Made by a program: the position numbers and the translations under genes. Of a stretch of DNA of 32,120 nucleotides, positions 23,438-30,136 are shown one piece after another. Below the pieces are notes generated by a model. That model did not search any database, had not been told where the DNA came from, and saw nothing but the letters and a program-made list of their open reading frames with translations. This DNA comes from a virus: IMG/VR virus record IMGVR_UViG_3300030399_000059, positions 1 to 32,120 of that record; one strand, 5' to 3'. Each line of letters begins with the position of its first letter. Position 1 is the stretch's first letter.

Positions 23438-23935
23438 TTATTTTACTTTAACAGTTGCCTTTACGATCACATTTTCGGGGTACTTAATCAACCTGGAACC
23501 CTTAAAAATGTGCTTTGGATTTATCCAGTAAACCTCTTTATACAACGGATTAGCATGTGCGTAGATGTAATTATTGTCGCACAGCACCTGTATAGCCCTT
23601 TTATAAGTGTTCAGAGACTTTATCTCCATCATCTTCATGTAAGATACCCGGTCAACCCAAATAATGTCCTGAGCGGGCTTAATCGTGTGAATGAGCCATA
23701 GGTAGAACTCCTTGCACCTGATCGGTAATTCGTTCACCTGTTTTTTATCGCCGGCATGCTCAAAAACTTTTGTATATGGCGTTTTTTCCAGTTCATATTC
23801 CTTGACATCTTCCTGCTCAAACTTATTGAGAACCTTGAAACTCTTTTTTACCACCGCAATTTCAAGACCCGCCGTAAAAGGGTTTTTACCTATTTTTTCC
23901 GGACTTAAATCAGGTTTGCTTATCGCTTTTGCCAT
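23438..23935 (-). CDS. RepL-like winged-helix protein
   Basis: 165 residues. The segment SLNTYKRAIQVLCDNNYIYA (about 108-127) is a helix-turn-helix, and YWINPKHIFKGSRL (135-148) is the y.iNP..iF.G.R wing pattern known from RepL-type plasmid initiators and phage replication regulators. The N-terminal 50 residues are Lys-rich and probably disordered. It is the first gene of the minus-strand DNA-metabolism operon and is divergent from the D12 methylase, across a 67-base gap with a palindromic operator. Initiator, repressor or activator are all possible. Confidence 0.65.
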   Translation of the reverse strand: MAKAISKPDLSPEKIGKNPFTAGLEIAVVKKSFKVLNKFEQEDVKEYELEKTPYTKVFEHAGDKKQVNELPIRCKEFYLWLIHTIKPAQDIIWVDRVSYMKMMEIKSLNTYKRAIQVLCDNNYIYAHANPLYKEVYWINPKHIFKGSRLIKYPENVIVKATVKVK

Positions 23936-23939
23936 TAAT

Positions 23940-23947
23940 CAAAGATA
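23940..23947 (-). promoter_or_regulatory. -7 box of the minus-strand DNA-metabolism operon
   Basis: TATCTTTG on the minus strand matches TAnnTTTG exactly and ends 4 bases before the ATG of the RepL-like gene. No TTG lies at the usual -33 distance. The message would be leaderless or nearly so. Confidence 0.55.
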
Positions 23948-23964
23948 GAAATAATTATTTTTAT

Positions 23965-23998
23965 TTTGTTAATACATTGACAAAATAATTTACTTTTG
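23965..23998 (+). promoter_or_regulatory. Promoter of the D12 methylase at 24003
   Basis: TTTG (23965-23968) is followed after 22 bases by TACTTTTG (23991-23998), a perfect -7 box. The ATG follows after 4 bases, so translation would be leaderless. The palindrome at 23967-23982 occupies the spacer, so a bound protein would block this promoter. Confidence 0.6.
23967..23982 (+). promoter_or_regulatory. Palindromic operator, site 1
   Basis: TGTTAATACATTGACA, core of a longer inverted repeat TTTTGT...ACAAAA (23964-23985). It fits TGTnAATryATTnACA and lies between the two divergent -7 boxes. Confidence 0.6.
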
Positions 23999-24002
23999 GC
24001 TT

Positions 24003-24890
24003 ATGAGTTTAGGTATTCCATACATGGGTAGTAAGCGAAAGTTAGCACCCGACATTTTAAGTTTCATCACCTCAAGGCATATCGGCATCACAGATTTTTA
24101 CGACCTATTTGGCGGTGGAGGGTCTGTTTCATTCTGTGCTATTAAAGATCATAGGTTTAAGACCCATTACAATGAATTAAATGACCACATTTACCATCTT
24201 GTTAAGTATCTGAAAAGCAACAGGGAGCTGGGGGCTAAATTTTATGAATGGGTAACGCGTGAAGAATTTTTTAAACAGTGCGCCCGAACCGATGCCGACT
24301 GGTATAGTGGTTTTGTTATGAGTTGCTGGAGTTTTGGGAATAAACAATCATCTTACATTTACGGGGCCGATATTGAGGAACTAAAAAGACTTGCCCATCA
24401 ATTTGTTGTTTTCGGTTGCTTAGATAGCATGAAGAAGCTCGGGCTTGATATACCAACACTACTCGACATTAAAGATATTCAAAAGCGAAGGATTGTCTTT
24501 TGTGATTATGTGGGAAATAGGATACAGAATTTAGAAAGAGTTTCCATGATTGAGCACCTCTCGCGTATTCAAAACCTACAAAACCTACAAATTACGAATT
24601 TATCCTATGAAAACGTAATTATCAGCGGAGAAAATCCGATAATTTATTGCGATATTCCATATAAAGGAACTGTAGTGTATCACGGCGATGCGTTCCATTA
24701 TGACAGGTTTTATCAATGGTTTGGCGATTTAGAATACCCAGCTTATCTTTCAGAGTATGCCGCGCCATTTAAGGAGGTTACAGCGTTTAGGCATAGATCA
24801 TCCTTATCGGCAACTAATAACGGAAAGAAAACTATCGAAAAACTTTTTTGGAATGGAAAAGGAAATATTACCCACTTTAAACTTTTCTAA
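24003..24890 (+). CDS. D12-class DNA adenine methylase (second copy type)
   Basis: 295 residues. Typical D12 start PYMGSKRKLAPDIL (6-19), SAM motif FYDLFGGGGSVS (32-43), and catalytic motif DIPY (217-220) in PIIYCDIPYKGT. It is longer than and only distantly similar to the D12 enzyme at 16903. It stands alone on the plus strand, behind a strong leaderless promoter with an operator inside, and further copies of that operator lie 60-120 bases after its stop, so its expression is probably tightly controlled. No partner endonuclease is visible; DNA protection or gene regulation is likely. Confidence 0.9.
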   Translation: MSLGIPYMGSKRKLAPDILSFITSRHIGITDFYDLFGGGGSVSFCAIKDHRFKTHYNELNDHIYHLVKYLKSNRELGAKFYEWVTREEFFKQCARTDADWYSGFVMSCWSFGNKQSSYIYGADIEELKRLAHQFVVFGCLDSMKKLGLDIPTLLDIKDIQKRRIVFCDYVGNRIQNLERVSMIEHLSRIQNLQNLQITNLSYENVIISGENPIIYCDIPYKGTVVYHGDAFHYDRFYQWFGDLEYPAYLSEYAAPFKEVTAFRHRSSLSATNNGKKTIEKLFWNGKGNITHFKLF

Positions 24891-24949
24891 AATTAATCCT
24901 TGACATTCTCACTTCTTTTCATTATCCTATCAAAACACTAAAAAATCAA

Positions 24950-24965
24950 TGTAAATGTATTGACA
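24950..24965 (-). promoter_or_regulatory. Palindromic operator, site 2
   Basis: TGTAAATGTATTGACA, on the minus strand TGTCAATACATTTACA, fits TGTnAATryATTnACA in full. It stands about 60 bases after the stop of the D12 methylase and pairs as an inverted repeat with the half site at 24994. Confidence 0.55.
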
Positions 24966-24993
24966 GGCTAAGTATAAATCAAAACCCCTATTT

Positions 24994-25009
24994 TGTCAAT
25001 ACATTAATT
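24994..25009 (+). promoter_or_regulatory. Palindromic operator, site 3 (half-degenerate)
   Basis: TGTCAATACATTAATT keeps the left arm and centre of the palindrome but lost the final ACA. Read on the minus strand over 25007-24989 it matches the DNA at 23969-23987 at 17 of 19 positions. Confidence 0.5.
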
Positions 25010-25450
25010 TTCAAAAAACAACCTAACTCATTATCACCTAACCACTTACAAAGCTTTTTTTAAGAATAAGAAACTTGCAATAATATAGAACAGTTTTTTA
25101 TCCTTTAAAAACACCCACCATTTACCCCTCCCTCTTTTATATTTCGCCTCCAGCCTTTACCTGTTTATACCTTCCCTTTTGCCAGTATATAACTCTCTTG
25201 TCGGGGTATGGAGTTCTGTTCCGGGGGTAACGACCCCAAACACCCACCCCTGTCAACCCTGCCGTCAAAGTCAAAATGGTGCAATGGGGTGGGCCTGGTC
25301 CAAAAAGGATTTCAGCACCTCATTATAACTTTTGATACCCTTAGTCCAGGTTAACATAATACCGGTTATCGTCCATTATAACTTTTTGTAGTGCTAATAG
25401 CCATCTTGACCAGCCTAATAGGTGATCATCTTCGCCAGGCAACCACCCTG

Positions 25451-25480
25451 TTGCTATTAGCTATTTTCCTGTTAACTTTG
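25451..25480 (+). promoter_or_regulatory. Consensus promoter of the 139-residue gene
   Basis: TTG (25451-25453), exactly 19 bases, then TAACTTTG (25473-25480): a complete Bacteroidetes-type promoter. ATG follows after 5 bases. GCTATTAGC lies at the -33/spacer junction and its inverse is 52 bases upstream, a possible looping operator. Confidence 0.75.
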
Positions 25481-25485
25481 GGGTT

Positions 25486-25905
25486 ATGAAGGATCATACA
25501 TTACGTACAAATGACGGTATGAGGGTAGTAACCAACCCTGAACAGGGGGAAATAGATACAAAAGTATTGAACGTAATAACAGAATCTATAGATCGGTTGT
25601 TATCGCTTACCACAAGCCATATAAGCCTGTATATGCCATTAACAGATAAACATAGGGGTAAACACCTTCTAAAGGTTTTATTGTCTATACGAGCTTTAAA
25701 ACAGGTAAATAAGACTAACCTTATATTACGTTATAATTACCATGCCACCATAATTAAAGATTTAAAGTACCTGCACGAGTTGGGTTTAATAGCATTAAAG
25801 GAAAAACCCAGACTGGTCCCTTGTTTTGGGAGGCACATAGTTACTAACAACTATGTAATTACGGCAAAAGGGGAAAAGGTGTTGATGGACATATTTTGTT
25901 CTTAG
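25486..25905 (+). CDS. Winged-helix-like DNA-binding protein
   Basis: 139 residues. A helical N-terminal half leads to LRYNYHATIIKDLKYLHELGLI (about 82-103) and NNYVITAKGEKVLMDIF (121-137), the helix-then-wing order of MarR/PadR-like and related domains (..L..lgli......yviTakG..vl..i). Probably a transcription regulator. It has the best promoter in the window, with inverted repeats that it may bind itself. Not assigned to a family. Confidence 0.7.
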   Translation: MKDHTLRTNDGMRVVTNPEQGEIDTKVLNVITESIDRLLSLTTSHISLYMPLTDKHRGKHLLKVLLSIRALKQVNKTNLILRYNYHATIIKDLKYLHELGLIALKEKPRLVPCFGRHIVTNNYVITAKGEKVLMDIFCS

Positions 25906-26043
25906 CCTTGTCGCCTGGTTAGGAACAGCCTTCGGCAGATGGGCAGCGCTACGCGCGTTGTTTTATTTATGTTTACGAGAGTACGAGAGGTGGATGGGCG
26001 GGGAGTATGACGGGAAGCTATTCCTTTGATAGTATAAAAGCAC

Positions 26044-26051
26044 TATATTTG
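26044..26051 (+). promoter_or_regulatory. -7 box upstream of the HNH gene
   Basis: TATATTTG matches TAnnTTTG exactly; a TTTG lies only 15 bases before it. Transcripts would have a leader of about 90 bases with two hairpins. Confidence 0.45.
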
Positions 26052-26093
26052 TAGGGTAATTAATCTCCATGCCGGGAGAAGTGAAAATATTTT

Positions 26094-26145
26094 AGTCCTG
26101 TTTGGGGGATTGCGCGGCATCGCATGAACCTGAACAGGACTTTTT
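26094..26145 (+). terminator. Terminator-like hairpin in the HNH gene leader
   Basis: AGTCCTGTT (26094-26102) pairs perfectly with AACAGGACT (26133-26141) and is followed by a T run (26141-26145), 4 bases before the HNH start codon. A smaller stem TCTCC/GGAGA lies just before it (about 26064-26079). This could be an attenuator or simply the terminator of the unit upstream. Confidence 0.55.
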
Positions 26146-26149
26146 AATT

Positions 26150-26650
26150 ATGGGAATTATCTATCCAAAAGGTATTACACCGGCAGAGCGGTTTCTGTCG
26201 GGAATAAAGATCAATGATCTTAACGGTTGCTGGGAATGGCAGCGGGCATTAACATTAAAAGGATATGGCCAATTTGGTTATAATGGTAAAAATATTGGTG
26301 CCCATGTTTATTCTTACACCTATCATAAGGGCGAGATTTCGCCGGGGCTTGAGGTTTGTCATACCTGTGATAATCCTAAGTGCGTTAACCCTGATCACCT
26401 GTTTTTAGGTACCCACTTAGAGAATATGGCCGACATGATGAAAAAAGGAAGAAAGAACAGCGCAGCACATCCAAGCTATAGAACGTATATTGTTAATGGA
26501 TGCCGGTGTGATGAATGTAAATTAGCCTATACCGCTTACTATAGAAAAAATAATGAGAGATATTTGGCCAGTAATCGGGCTCTATATGCTAAGTACGCTA
26601 AAAATGCCGCTATCAGGGTAAAAGGTATTCCAAAAGGTAATAGTGAATAG
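26150..26650 (+). CDS. HNH endonuclease, homing type
   Basis: Start taken at the ATG at 26150 (MGIIYPKG), after the leader hairpin; a longer TTG-started frame would run through the hairpin. 166 residues. [17 protein letters not shown] and AHVYSY lead into the catalytic block [22 protein letters not shown] (68-89), with zinc-type cysteines C70/C73/C78, His71, Asn80 and His83, then [11 protein letters not shown]. The C-terminus has a second CxC..C knuckle (GCRCDEC, 117-123) and a basic helix that likely binds DNA. A free-standing homing-like nuclease; it could cut competitor phage DNA or act as a mobile gene. Confidence 0.9.
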   Translation: MGIIYPKGITPAERFLSGIKINDLNGCWEWQRALTLKGYGQFGYNGKNIGAHVYSYTYHKGEISPGLEVCHTCDNPKCVNPDHLFLGTHLENMADMMKKGRKNSAAHPSYRTYIVNGCRCDECKLAYTAYYRKNNERYLASNRALYAKYAKNAAIRVKGIPKGNSE

Positions 26651-26713
26651 AGGTGAATTATGCTTAATGCCTATTAATTTAGTTATAATGATAAATATAT
26701 GATATACATTATA

Positions 26714-26721
26714 TACATTTG
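26714..26721 (+). promoter_or_regulatory. -7 box upstream of the 70-residue gene
   Basis: TACATTTG matches TAnnTTTG; no -33 element at the usual distance. A stem TTATTGG/CCAATAA follows at 26724-26743 in the leader. Confidence 0.35.
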
Positions 26722-26759
26722 TCTTATTGGAATTAACCAATAAAAAAAGCTTAGCAGCC

Positions 26760-26972
26760 ATGACAAAATTAGAAATAGGTAAAAAATATCTTCTTACAAA
26801 CGGAAAGATTTTCACACCAGATGAATTAAATACTTCTCATTATCCTATTGGCGGAATTATAACCAATCCCGATGGAAGTAAAGATAGAATAGCATATTAT
26901 ACCTTTAACGGCATTTATGATATGTTTAATATTCAATCAAAATATAACGTAGTATCAGAATTAAAAAATTAG
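26760..26972 (+). CDS. Small hypothetical protein
   Basis: 70 residues from the ATG at 26760 (MTKLEIGKKYLLTNGKIFTP); a TTG start 33 bases upstream lies in a hairpin and is less likely. A strand-rich little domain with TNPDGSKDRIAYYTFNG. Not recognised. It is followed by a structured RNA-like region. Confidence 0.65.
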   Translation: MTKLEIGKKYLLTNGKIFTPDELNTSHYPIGGIITNPDGSKDRIAYYTFNGIYDMFNIQSKYNVVSELKN

Positions 26973-26982
26973 TCCGTTGTTA

Positions 26983-27046
26983 CCGCTAAGCTCAGCGGGC
27001 GGCATCCCTGCAAAAAGAAAACGATTATGCCGCGCATAAGGCAGGG
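26983..27046 (+). ncRNA. Candidate structured RNA with interleaved stems
   Basis: Three stems overlap: CCGCT/AGCGG (26983-26987 with 26994-26998), GCGGCAT/ATGCCGC (26999-27005 with 27027-27033) and CCCTGC/GCAGGG (27006-27011 with 27041-27046). The last two are interleaved, so they form a pseudoknot or exclude each other as a switch. A-rich loop at 27012-27026. It lies 29 bases before the next ATG and could regulate it. No known family recognised. Confidence 0.4.
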
Positions 27047-27074
27047 AGCAAATAATTCACACTTTAATCTATTT

Positions 27075-27242
27075 ATGGAAACGATTACAGTAAATGGCAT
27101 AAAATACACAGTTGAAAATGACTGTGTACGGATTTCGGGATATGTTGAAATACGTTTACGGCGGGAAATAAGGAAGGAACTGAATAAGTTTTTAACCTCA
27201 AAATATTCAATAATTCACACTTTAAAAAACGATCAGAAATGA
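27075..27242 (+). CDS. Small hypothetical protein preceding the polyvalent-type gene
   Basis: 55 residues from the ATG at 27075 (METITVNGIKYTVENDC). An upstream ATG at 27027 in the same frame is buried in a predicted stem, so the later start is preferred. Strands at the N-terminus, then a basic helix (RLRREIRKELNKFL). The stop overlaps the next ATG (ATGA). Not recognised. Confidence 0.6.
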   Translation: METITVNGIKYTVENDCVRISGYVEIRLRREIRKELNKFLTSKYSIIHTLKNDQK

Positions 27243-28141
27243 TACAATTAAGCGAATTTAAAGAACTTGCGTACAGGGCCCATACCGGAACATCGTTCAG
27301 CCCTGAAAAACGCCGTGACGACATTATATCGTCGTCAGAACAAGAGTTAAACGGCGATCTTGAAACAATGCCCGAAACGGAACACGCTGGGTATATAGCA
27401 GGGTATAAAAAACACCTGTCCGCATGGCTGGGTGCAAAATCCAGATGCATTTCTACAATGATAACAGGTGGTTCAAATTTCCCCGTTAGAAGGGCTGAAA
27501 AGGCTAATCAATCAGAGCACCATAGATTGAATGAGTTCATAGATTGGAGGGAAAATGCTCTAAAATCCATTGCCAAACGTAAAGAGGCCAGCAAGCCACA
27601 GGCGCAAAAAGATAACGAGGTTTTTGAGTACACCAAAAAGCAAATACTAAGCAGCTGCGCAACTATTATCGGTATAGATAACGGCACTGTTCGCGGCAGC
27701 TCCCGCCCTTTATTTGTTAGCAACCTGACAGGCCGTATAACACGCATAGCCAACAGCGGCAACACTGATCTATTGATAAAATGCCTTGACTTGATCAAAG
27801 AGGTTAATTCAAAAATTGAAAAGCCTGTTATCTCTGCAAGTAATTCGATTTGGAAACTGGCCGAGGCCGCCGAGGCTAAAAGAGAAGCGCAATACGACCA
27901 GGCTAATAAAGCATCGAGGGAGTACACTATTAGCAACGGCAAAATATTGTTCAATTACGAGGCCGACAGGTTGCAAATAATATTTGACGGCAAGCCTGAG
28001 AGACAAGTAATTGAACTGCTGAAAAGAAACGCTTTTAAATGGGCCCCTTCTAACATGGCATGGCAACGCCAGTTAACCAACAACGCTATACACGGCGCTG
28101 TTAACGTTGTGGGTGAATTTAGGCCTGTTAAGCTCAATTAA
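27239..28141 (+). CDS. Polyvalent-type conserved protein, 300 residues
   Basis: Two blocks typical of large polyvalent proteins of Bacteroidetes phages and conjugative elements are visible. One is AGYIAGYKKHLSAWLGAKSR with ISTMITGGSNFPVRRAEKAN (about 50-90), the other the C-terminal RLQIIFDGKPERQVIELLKR and FKWAPSNMAWQRQLTNNA (about 245-287). Polyvalent proteins are thought to enter the cell with mobile DNA and counter host defences. Here the domains stand alone without an obvious enzyme. The middle holds GIDNGTVRGSSRPLFVSNL. It is coupled to the small gene before it. Confidence 0.7.
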   Translation: MIQLSEFKELAYRAHTGTSFSPEKRRDDIISSSEQELNGDLETMPETEHAGYIAGYKKHLSAWLGAKSRCISTMITGGSNFPVRRAEKANQSEHHRLNEFIDWRENALKSIAKRKEASKPQAQKDNEVFEYTKKQILSSCATIIGIDNGTVRGSSRPLFVSNLTGRITRIANSGNTDLLIKCLDLIKEVNSKIEKPVISASNSIWKLAEAAEAKREAQYDQANKASREYTISNGKILFNYEADRLQIIFDGKPERQVIELLKRNAFKWAPSNMAWQRQLTNNAIHGAVNVVGEFRPVKLN

Positions 28142-28183
28142 AGACCTTGCCTGTTTTCTTGATCGTTTCAGGTCAAGCCCTTG

Positions 28184-28213
28184 CCCCCACGCCATCAACC
28201 GGCTGGGGGTTTT
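28184..28213 (+). terminator. Rho-independent terminator after the 300-residue gene
   Basis: CCCCCA.GCC (28184-28193, one bulged C) pairs with GGCTGGGGG (28201-28209) around a 7-base loop, followed by TTTT. Confidence 0.6.
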
Positions 28214-28248
28214 GAGGTGCCGGATGTCCGGTAATTAAAAAATGATCA

Positions 28249-28464
28249 ATGAAAACCGTAAAAATCCTTAACGCTATTAGTATGGCGTTACTAATCGTAT
28301 GGATGGTATCCGTATTTGGCCTAATGGCGTCCGAGTTGTTTAAACCAGTCAACCAGTTATTCCTAAACATCAACTTAATCGTTTTCGTGTTTGCATGGCT
28401 ACTGGCCTTCTGCATCGGGATGATAGCCACCGAAAAAGAGTGCAAAATAATTAGAGGGTACTAA
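28249..28464 (+). CDS. Small membrane protein, two membrane segments
   Basis: 71 residues: a first membrane helix at about 7-28 (LNAISMALLIVWMVSVFGLM) and a second at about 40-60 (NINLIVFVFAWLLAFCIGMI), with a short loop and a basic C-terminal tail. Probably in the inner membrane. Holin or superinfection-exclusion roles are possible but unsupported by any motif. Confidence 0.7.
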   Translation: MKTVKILNAISMALLIVWMVSVFGLMASELFKPVNQLFLNINLIVFVFAWLLAFCIGMIATEKECKIIRGY

Positions 28465-28518
28465 CAATATTCAGCGGAAATAGTTTAACTTGAAAACACT
28501 TTAAAAAACTTTCTAAAA

Positions 28519-28800
28519 ATGGAATCAAACGAAATTAAAGCAAGTGCAACCTCAAAGTTGATTGCTGGCAACTACGCAAAAACTACTACCGTTTACTTGG
28601 CTTACAATGGCAGGTTAAGAAAAGAATCTGAAAAGGCTATTTGCTGGGTTGGTTATACTGAAAGGCTTAATGGTGATTGCGGCCATAGAGATTTTTGGAT
28701 GCCTAAATCAATAATCAAAATCGAGGACGATAAATTAATTGTTCCTTCTTGGTTTTTTAACAAGCTTTTGACAGAAACGGGATTTACTAACATCTATTAA
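28519..28800 (+). CDS. Small hypothetical protein
   Basis: 93 residues from MESNEIKASATSKLIAGNY. Strand-rich, Lys-rich, with CWVGYTERLNGDCGHRDFWMP in the middle and SWFFNKLL near the end. No membrane segment, no family recognised. 12 bases before the next gene, so probably co-transcribed. Confidence 0.7.
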   Translation: MESNEIKASATSKLIAGNYAKTTTVYLAYNGRLRKESEKAICWVGYTERLNGDCGHRDFWMPKSIIKIEDDKLIVPSWFFNKLLTETGFTNIY

Positions 28801-28812
28801 TCTTATAAAACC

Positions 28813-29025
28813 ATGCAAAACGAATATTTAAACGGCGAAAGAACATCTACTCCTGAAATTGGCGATAGGGTTGAATTTTATTCAGATGGTGATTTATGTA
28901 TAGGTGTTATTACCTCTGAAATCACGTACGGGATAGAATATTGTGTTGATGAGGACGGCGGCAAAAATGGACAATACATCCACTGGAATGGTCAAGACGA
29001 ACAGTTTAATAAGATATTTAACTAA
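28813..29025 (+). CDS. Small acidic SH3-like hypothetical protein
   Basis: 70 residues, acidic. IGDRVEFYSDGDLCIGVITSE and YCVDEDGG look like an SH3-like small barrel, a fold often used in phage anti-defence or regulatory proteins. This is inferred from pattern only. Confidence 0.65.
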   Translation: MQNEYLNGERTSTPEIGDRVEFYSDGDLCIGVITSEITYGIEYCVDEDGGKNGQYIHWNGQDEQFNKIFN

Positions 29026-29038
29026 GAACCTGTGTTTT

Positions 29039-29058
29039 CCGTGAGAAAGTTTTCACGG
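29039..29058 (+). other. Hairpin before the RHH gene
   Basis: CCGTGA pairs with TCACGG around 8 bases; a second small stem CCCC/GGGG follows near 29069-29082. Neither has a good T run, so a leader or mRNA-stability role is more likely than termination. Confidence 0.35.
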
Positions 29059-29107
29059 GTTGTCTTAGCCCCTTCAATGGGGATTTGGCAGTAAAAGACC
29101 ACGAACA

Positions 29108-29266
29108 ATGAGTATAAAAAGAAAGAATATCGACCTCGACGAAAAGATCATAGAGGAATTAACCGTCCAGGCGGCAAGGTCGCCGCAGAAAAACTTTAAG
29201 CGCTATGTTGAACAGCTGCTGGCGGACAAGGCAATGTTTAAACAGCTTAAGGAAGTACAGAAATAA
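29108..29266 (+). CDS. Small ribbon-helix-helix-like protein, 52 residues
   Basis: ATG at 29108, stop at 29266. MSIKRKNIDLDEKIIEELT then VQAARSPQKNFKRYVEQLLADK: a basic strand R.NIDLDE followed by two helices with an N-capping SPQKNFKRYVEQLL, the Arc/MetJ/CopG pattern. Likely a dimeric DNA-binding regulator. Coding character is clear although the gene is short. Confidence 0.7.
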   Translation: MSIKRKNIDLDEKIIEELTVQAARSPQKNFKRYVEQLLADKAMFKQLKEVQK

Positions 29267-29285
29267 ACCACTAAAACCCATAATT

Positions 29286-29567
29286 ATGAACAACACCGAC
29301 ACCCCGCTTCGCGATGCCCGGCGGACAATTAAAGCCCTCTGGGGTGCAGTAGTCATTTTAGCCGTCCTGTGCGGTTGTCTGCTCGTACGGGCAGGTAATG
29401 CTGATGACGTGCAGATCATTGACGTACGGACAGATTACCACGGCTACAACACTGTGACGGTTCGCAAGGTTGACACGATCGTGTACAGCGACATACCGGA
29501 CAGCATGTTGAACCGGCTTATTAGCCACATCGACGAGGTGAGTAACATTGACACGACGGCCGATTAG
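29286..29567 (+). CDS. Membrane-anchored or exported small protein
   Basis: 93 residues from the ATG at 29286. A basic N-terminus (RDARR) precedes one hydrophobic helix (IKALWGAVVILAVLCGCLLV, about 15-34), then a polar domain of about 58 residues that would face the periplasm. The LCGC stretch resembles a lipobox but has a poor -2 residue, so a simple membrane anchor is equally likely. Function unknown; cell-envelope action is inferred. Confidence 0.6.
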   Translation: MNNTDTPLRDARRTIKALWGAVVILAVLCGCLLVRAGNADDVQIIDVRTDYHGYNTVTVRKVDTIVYSDIPDSMLNRLISHIDEVSNIDTTAD

Positions 29568-29636
29568 CCAGCCCAAGCCCCCGGCCCATAGCTCGACACC
29601 TTAACACGGTTCGGGCATTTGCCGGTAAAATACATT

Positions 29637-29801
29637 ATGATTATGAAACGCTATCATTTAACTTACATGCACACTTCGGGTGTGCGCCTATTGGCCACAA
29701 CCGACATTGAAGAGTTTAGTCGCTGGTTGGATAAAGCGATCGAGGACGAATATGTTGCTACGCAAAGTATTAACGTTTACGTGGAGGATTTGCCCCTATG
29801 A
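29637..29801 (+). CDS. Small hypothetical protein
   Basis: 54 residues from the ATG at 29637 (MIMKRYHLTYMHTSGVRLL). A strand-helix-strand pattern with an acidic helix (FSRWLDKAIEDEYV). The stop overlaps the next ATG (ATGA), so it is coupled to the membrane protein. Confidence 0.6.
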   Translation: MIMKRYHLTYMHTSGVRLLATTDIEEFSRWLDKAIEDEYVATQSINVYVEDLPL

Positions 29802-30007
29802 ATAGAACCATCAAGGGCCACATCGCCGTGCTGATCACCCTGTGGGTGTTTTTCACCATGCTTCTAATCTCCGCCCTGATGACCCCGCCGGACGCGGAGA
29901 CCTGGGCTATCGCAATCGCGTGCGCCCTTATTATACTCATAGGATCGGGAAGCCTTGTCGCGAAGATCAGGGAGGAAAAACGCCGGATGCAGATGGGGAG
30001 TAAATAA
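29798..30007 (+). CDS. Small membrane protein, two membrane segments
   Basis: 69 residues: first helix about 8-28 (HIAVLITLWVFFTMLLISAL), loop TPPDAET, second helix about 36-54 (AIAIACALIILIGSGSLV), then a strongly basic tail (KIREEKRRMQ). The layout fits a small class II holin, but no lysin gene is near and no diagnostic motif exists. An operator pair follows its stop. Confidence 0.65.
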   Translation: MNRTIKGHIAVLITLWVFFTMLLISALMTPPDAETWAIAIACALIILIGSGSLVAKIREEKRRMQMGSK

Positions 30008-30011
30008 ATAC

Positions 30012-30027
30012 AGGTAACTATATACAT
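30012..30027 (+). promoter_or_regulatory. AGGTA-type operator, copy B
   Basis: AGGTAACTATATACAT: left arm AGGTA, 6-base centre, right arm TACAT (one change from TACCT). It shares AGGTAACTATATA with the two copies at 30052 and 30958. Confidence 0.55.
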
Positions 30028-30051
30028 ATTTTATTTTCATTTAATAAAGAA

Positions 30052-30067
30052 AGGTAACTATATATCT
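30052..30067 (+). promoter_or_regulatory. AGGTA-type operator, copy A
   Basis: AGGTAACTATATATCT, followed by ATTGGGACAA. The whole 27-base stretch 30053-30079 matches copy C (30958 region, opposite strand) at 25 of 27 positions. It lies about 60 bases before the tRNA promoter. Confidence 0.6.
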
Positions 30068-30112
30068 ATTGGGACAAAGATAAAAATTACAATCAGCTAA
30101 AAAAATTAGTAC

Positions 30113-30120
30113 TACTTTTG
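30113..30120 (+). promoter_or_regulatory. -7 box of the tRNA gene
   Basis: TACTTTTG matches TAnnTTTG; transcription would begin about 10 bases before the mature tRNA 5' end at 30137. No clear -33 box. Confidence 0.45.
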
Positions 30121-30136
30121 TAGAAATAAAATAAAT

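Larger units (their letters stand above)
24891..25485. other. 595-base gap without a gene; regulatory DNA
   Basis: No convincing reading frame on either strand. It holds two more copies of the palindromic operator (24950, 24994), a pyrimidine-rich plus strand at about 25105-25190, a direct repeat CATTATAACTTTT (25321-25333 and 25374-25386), an inverted repeat GCTAATAGC / GCTATTAGC (25393-25401, 25453-25461) and a strong promoter at its right end. No terminator with a good T run was found after the methylase. Confidence 0.55.
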
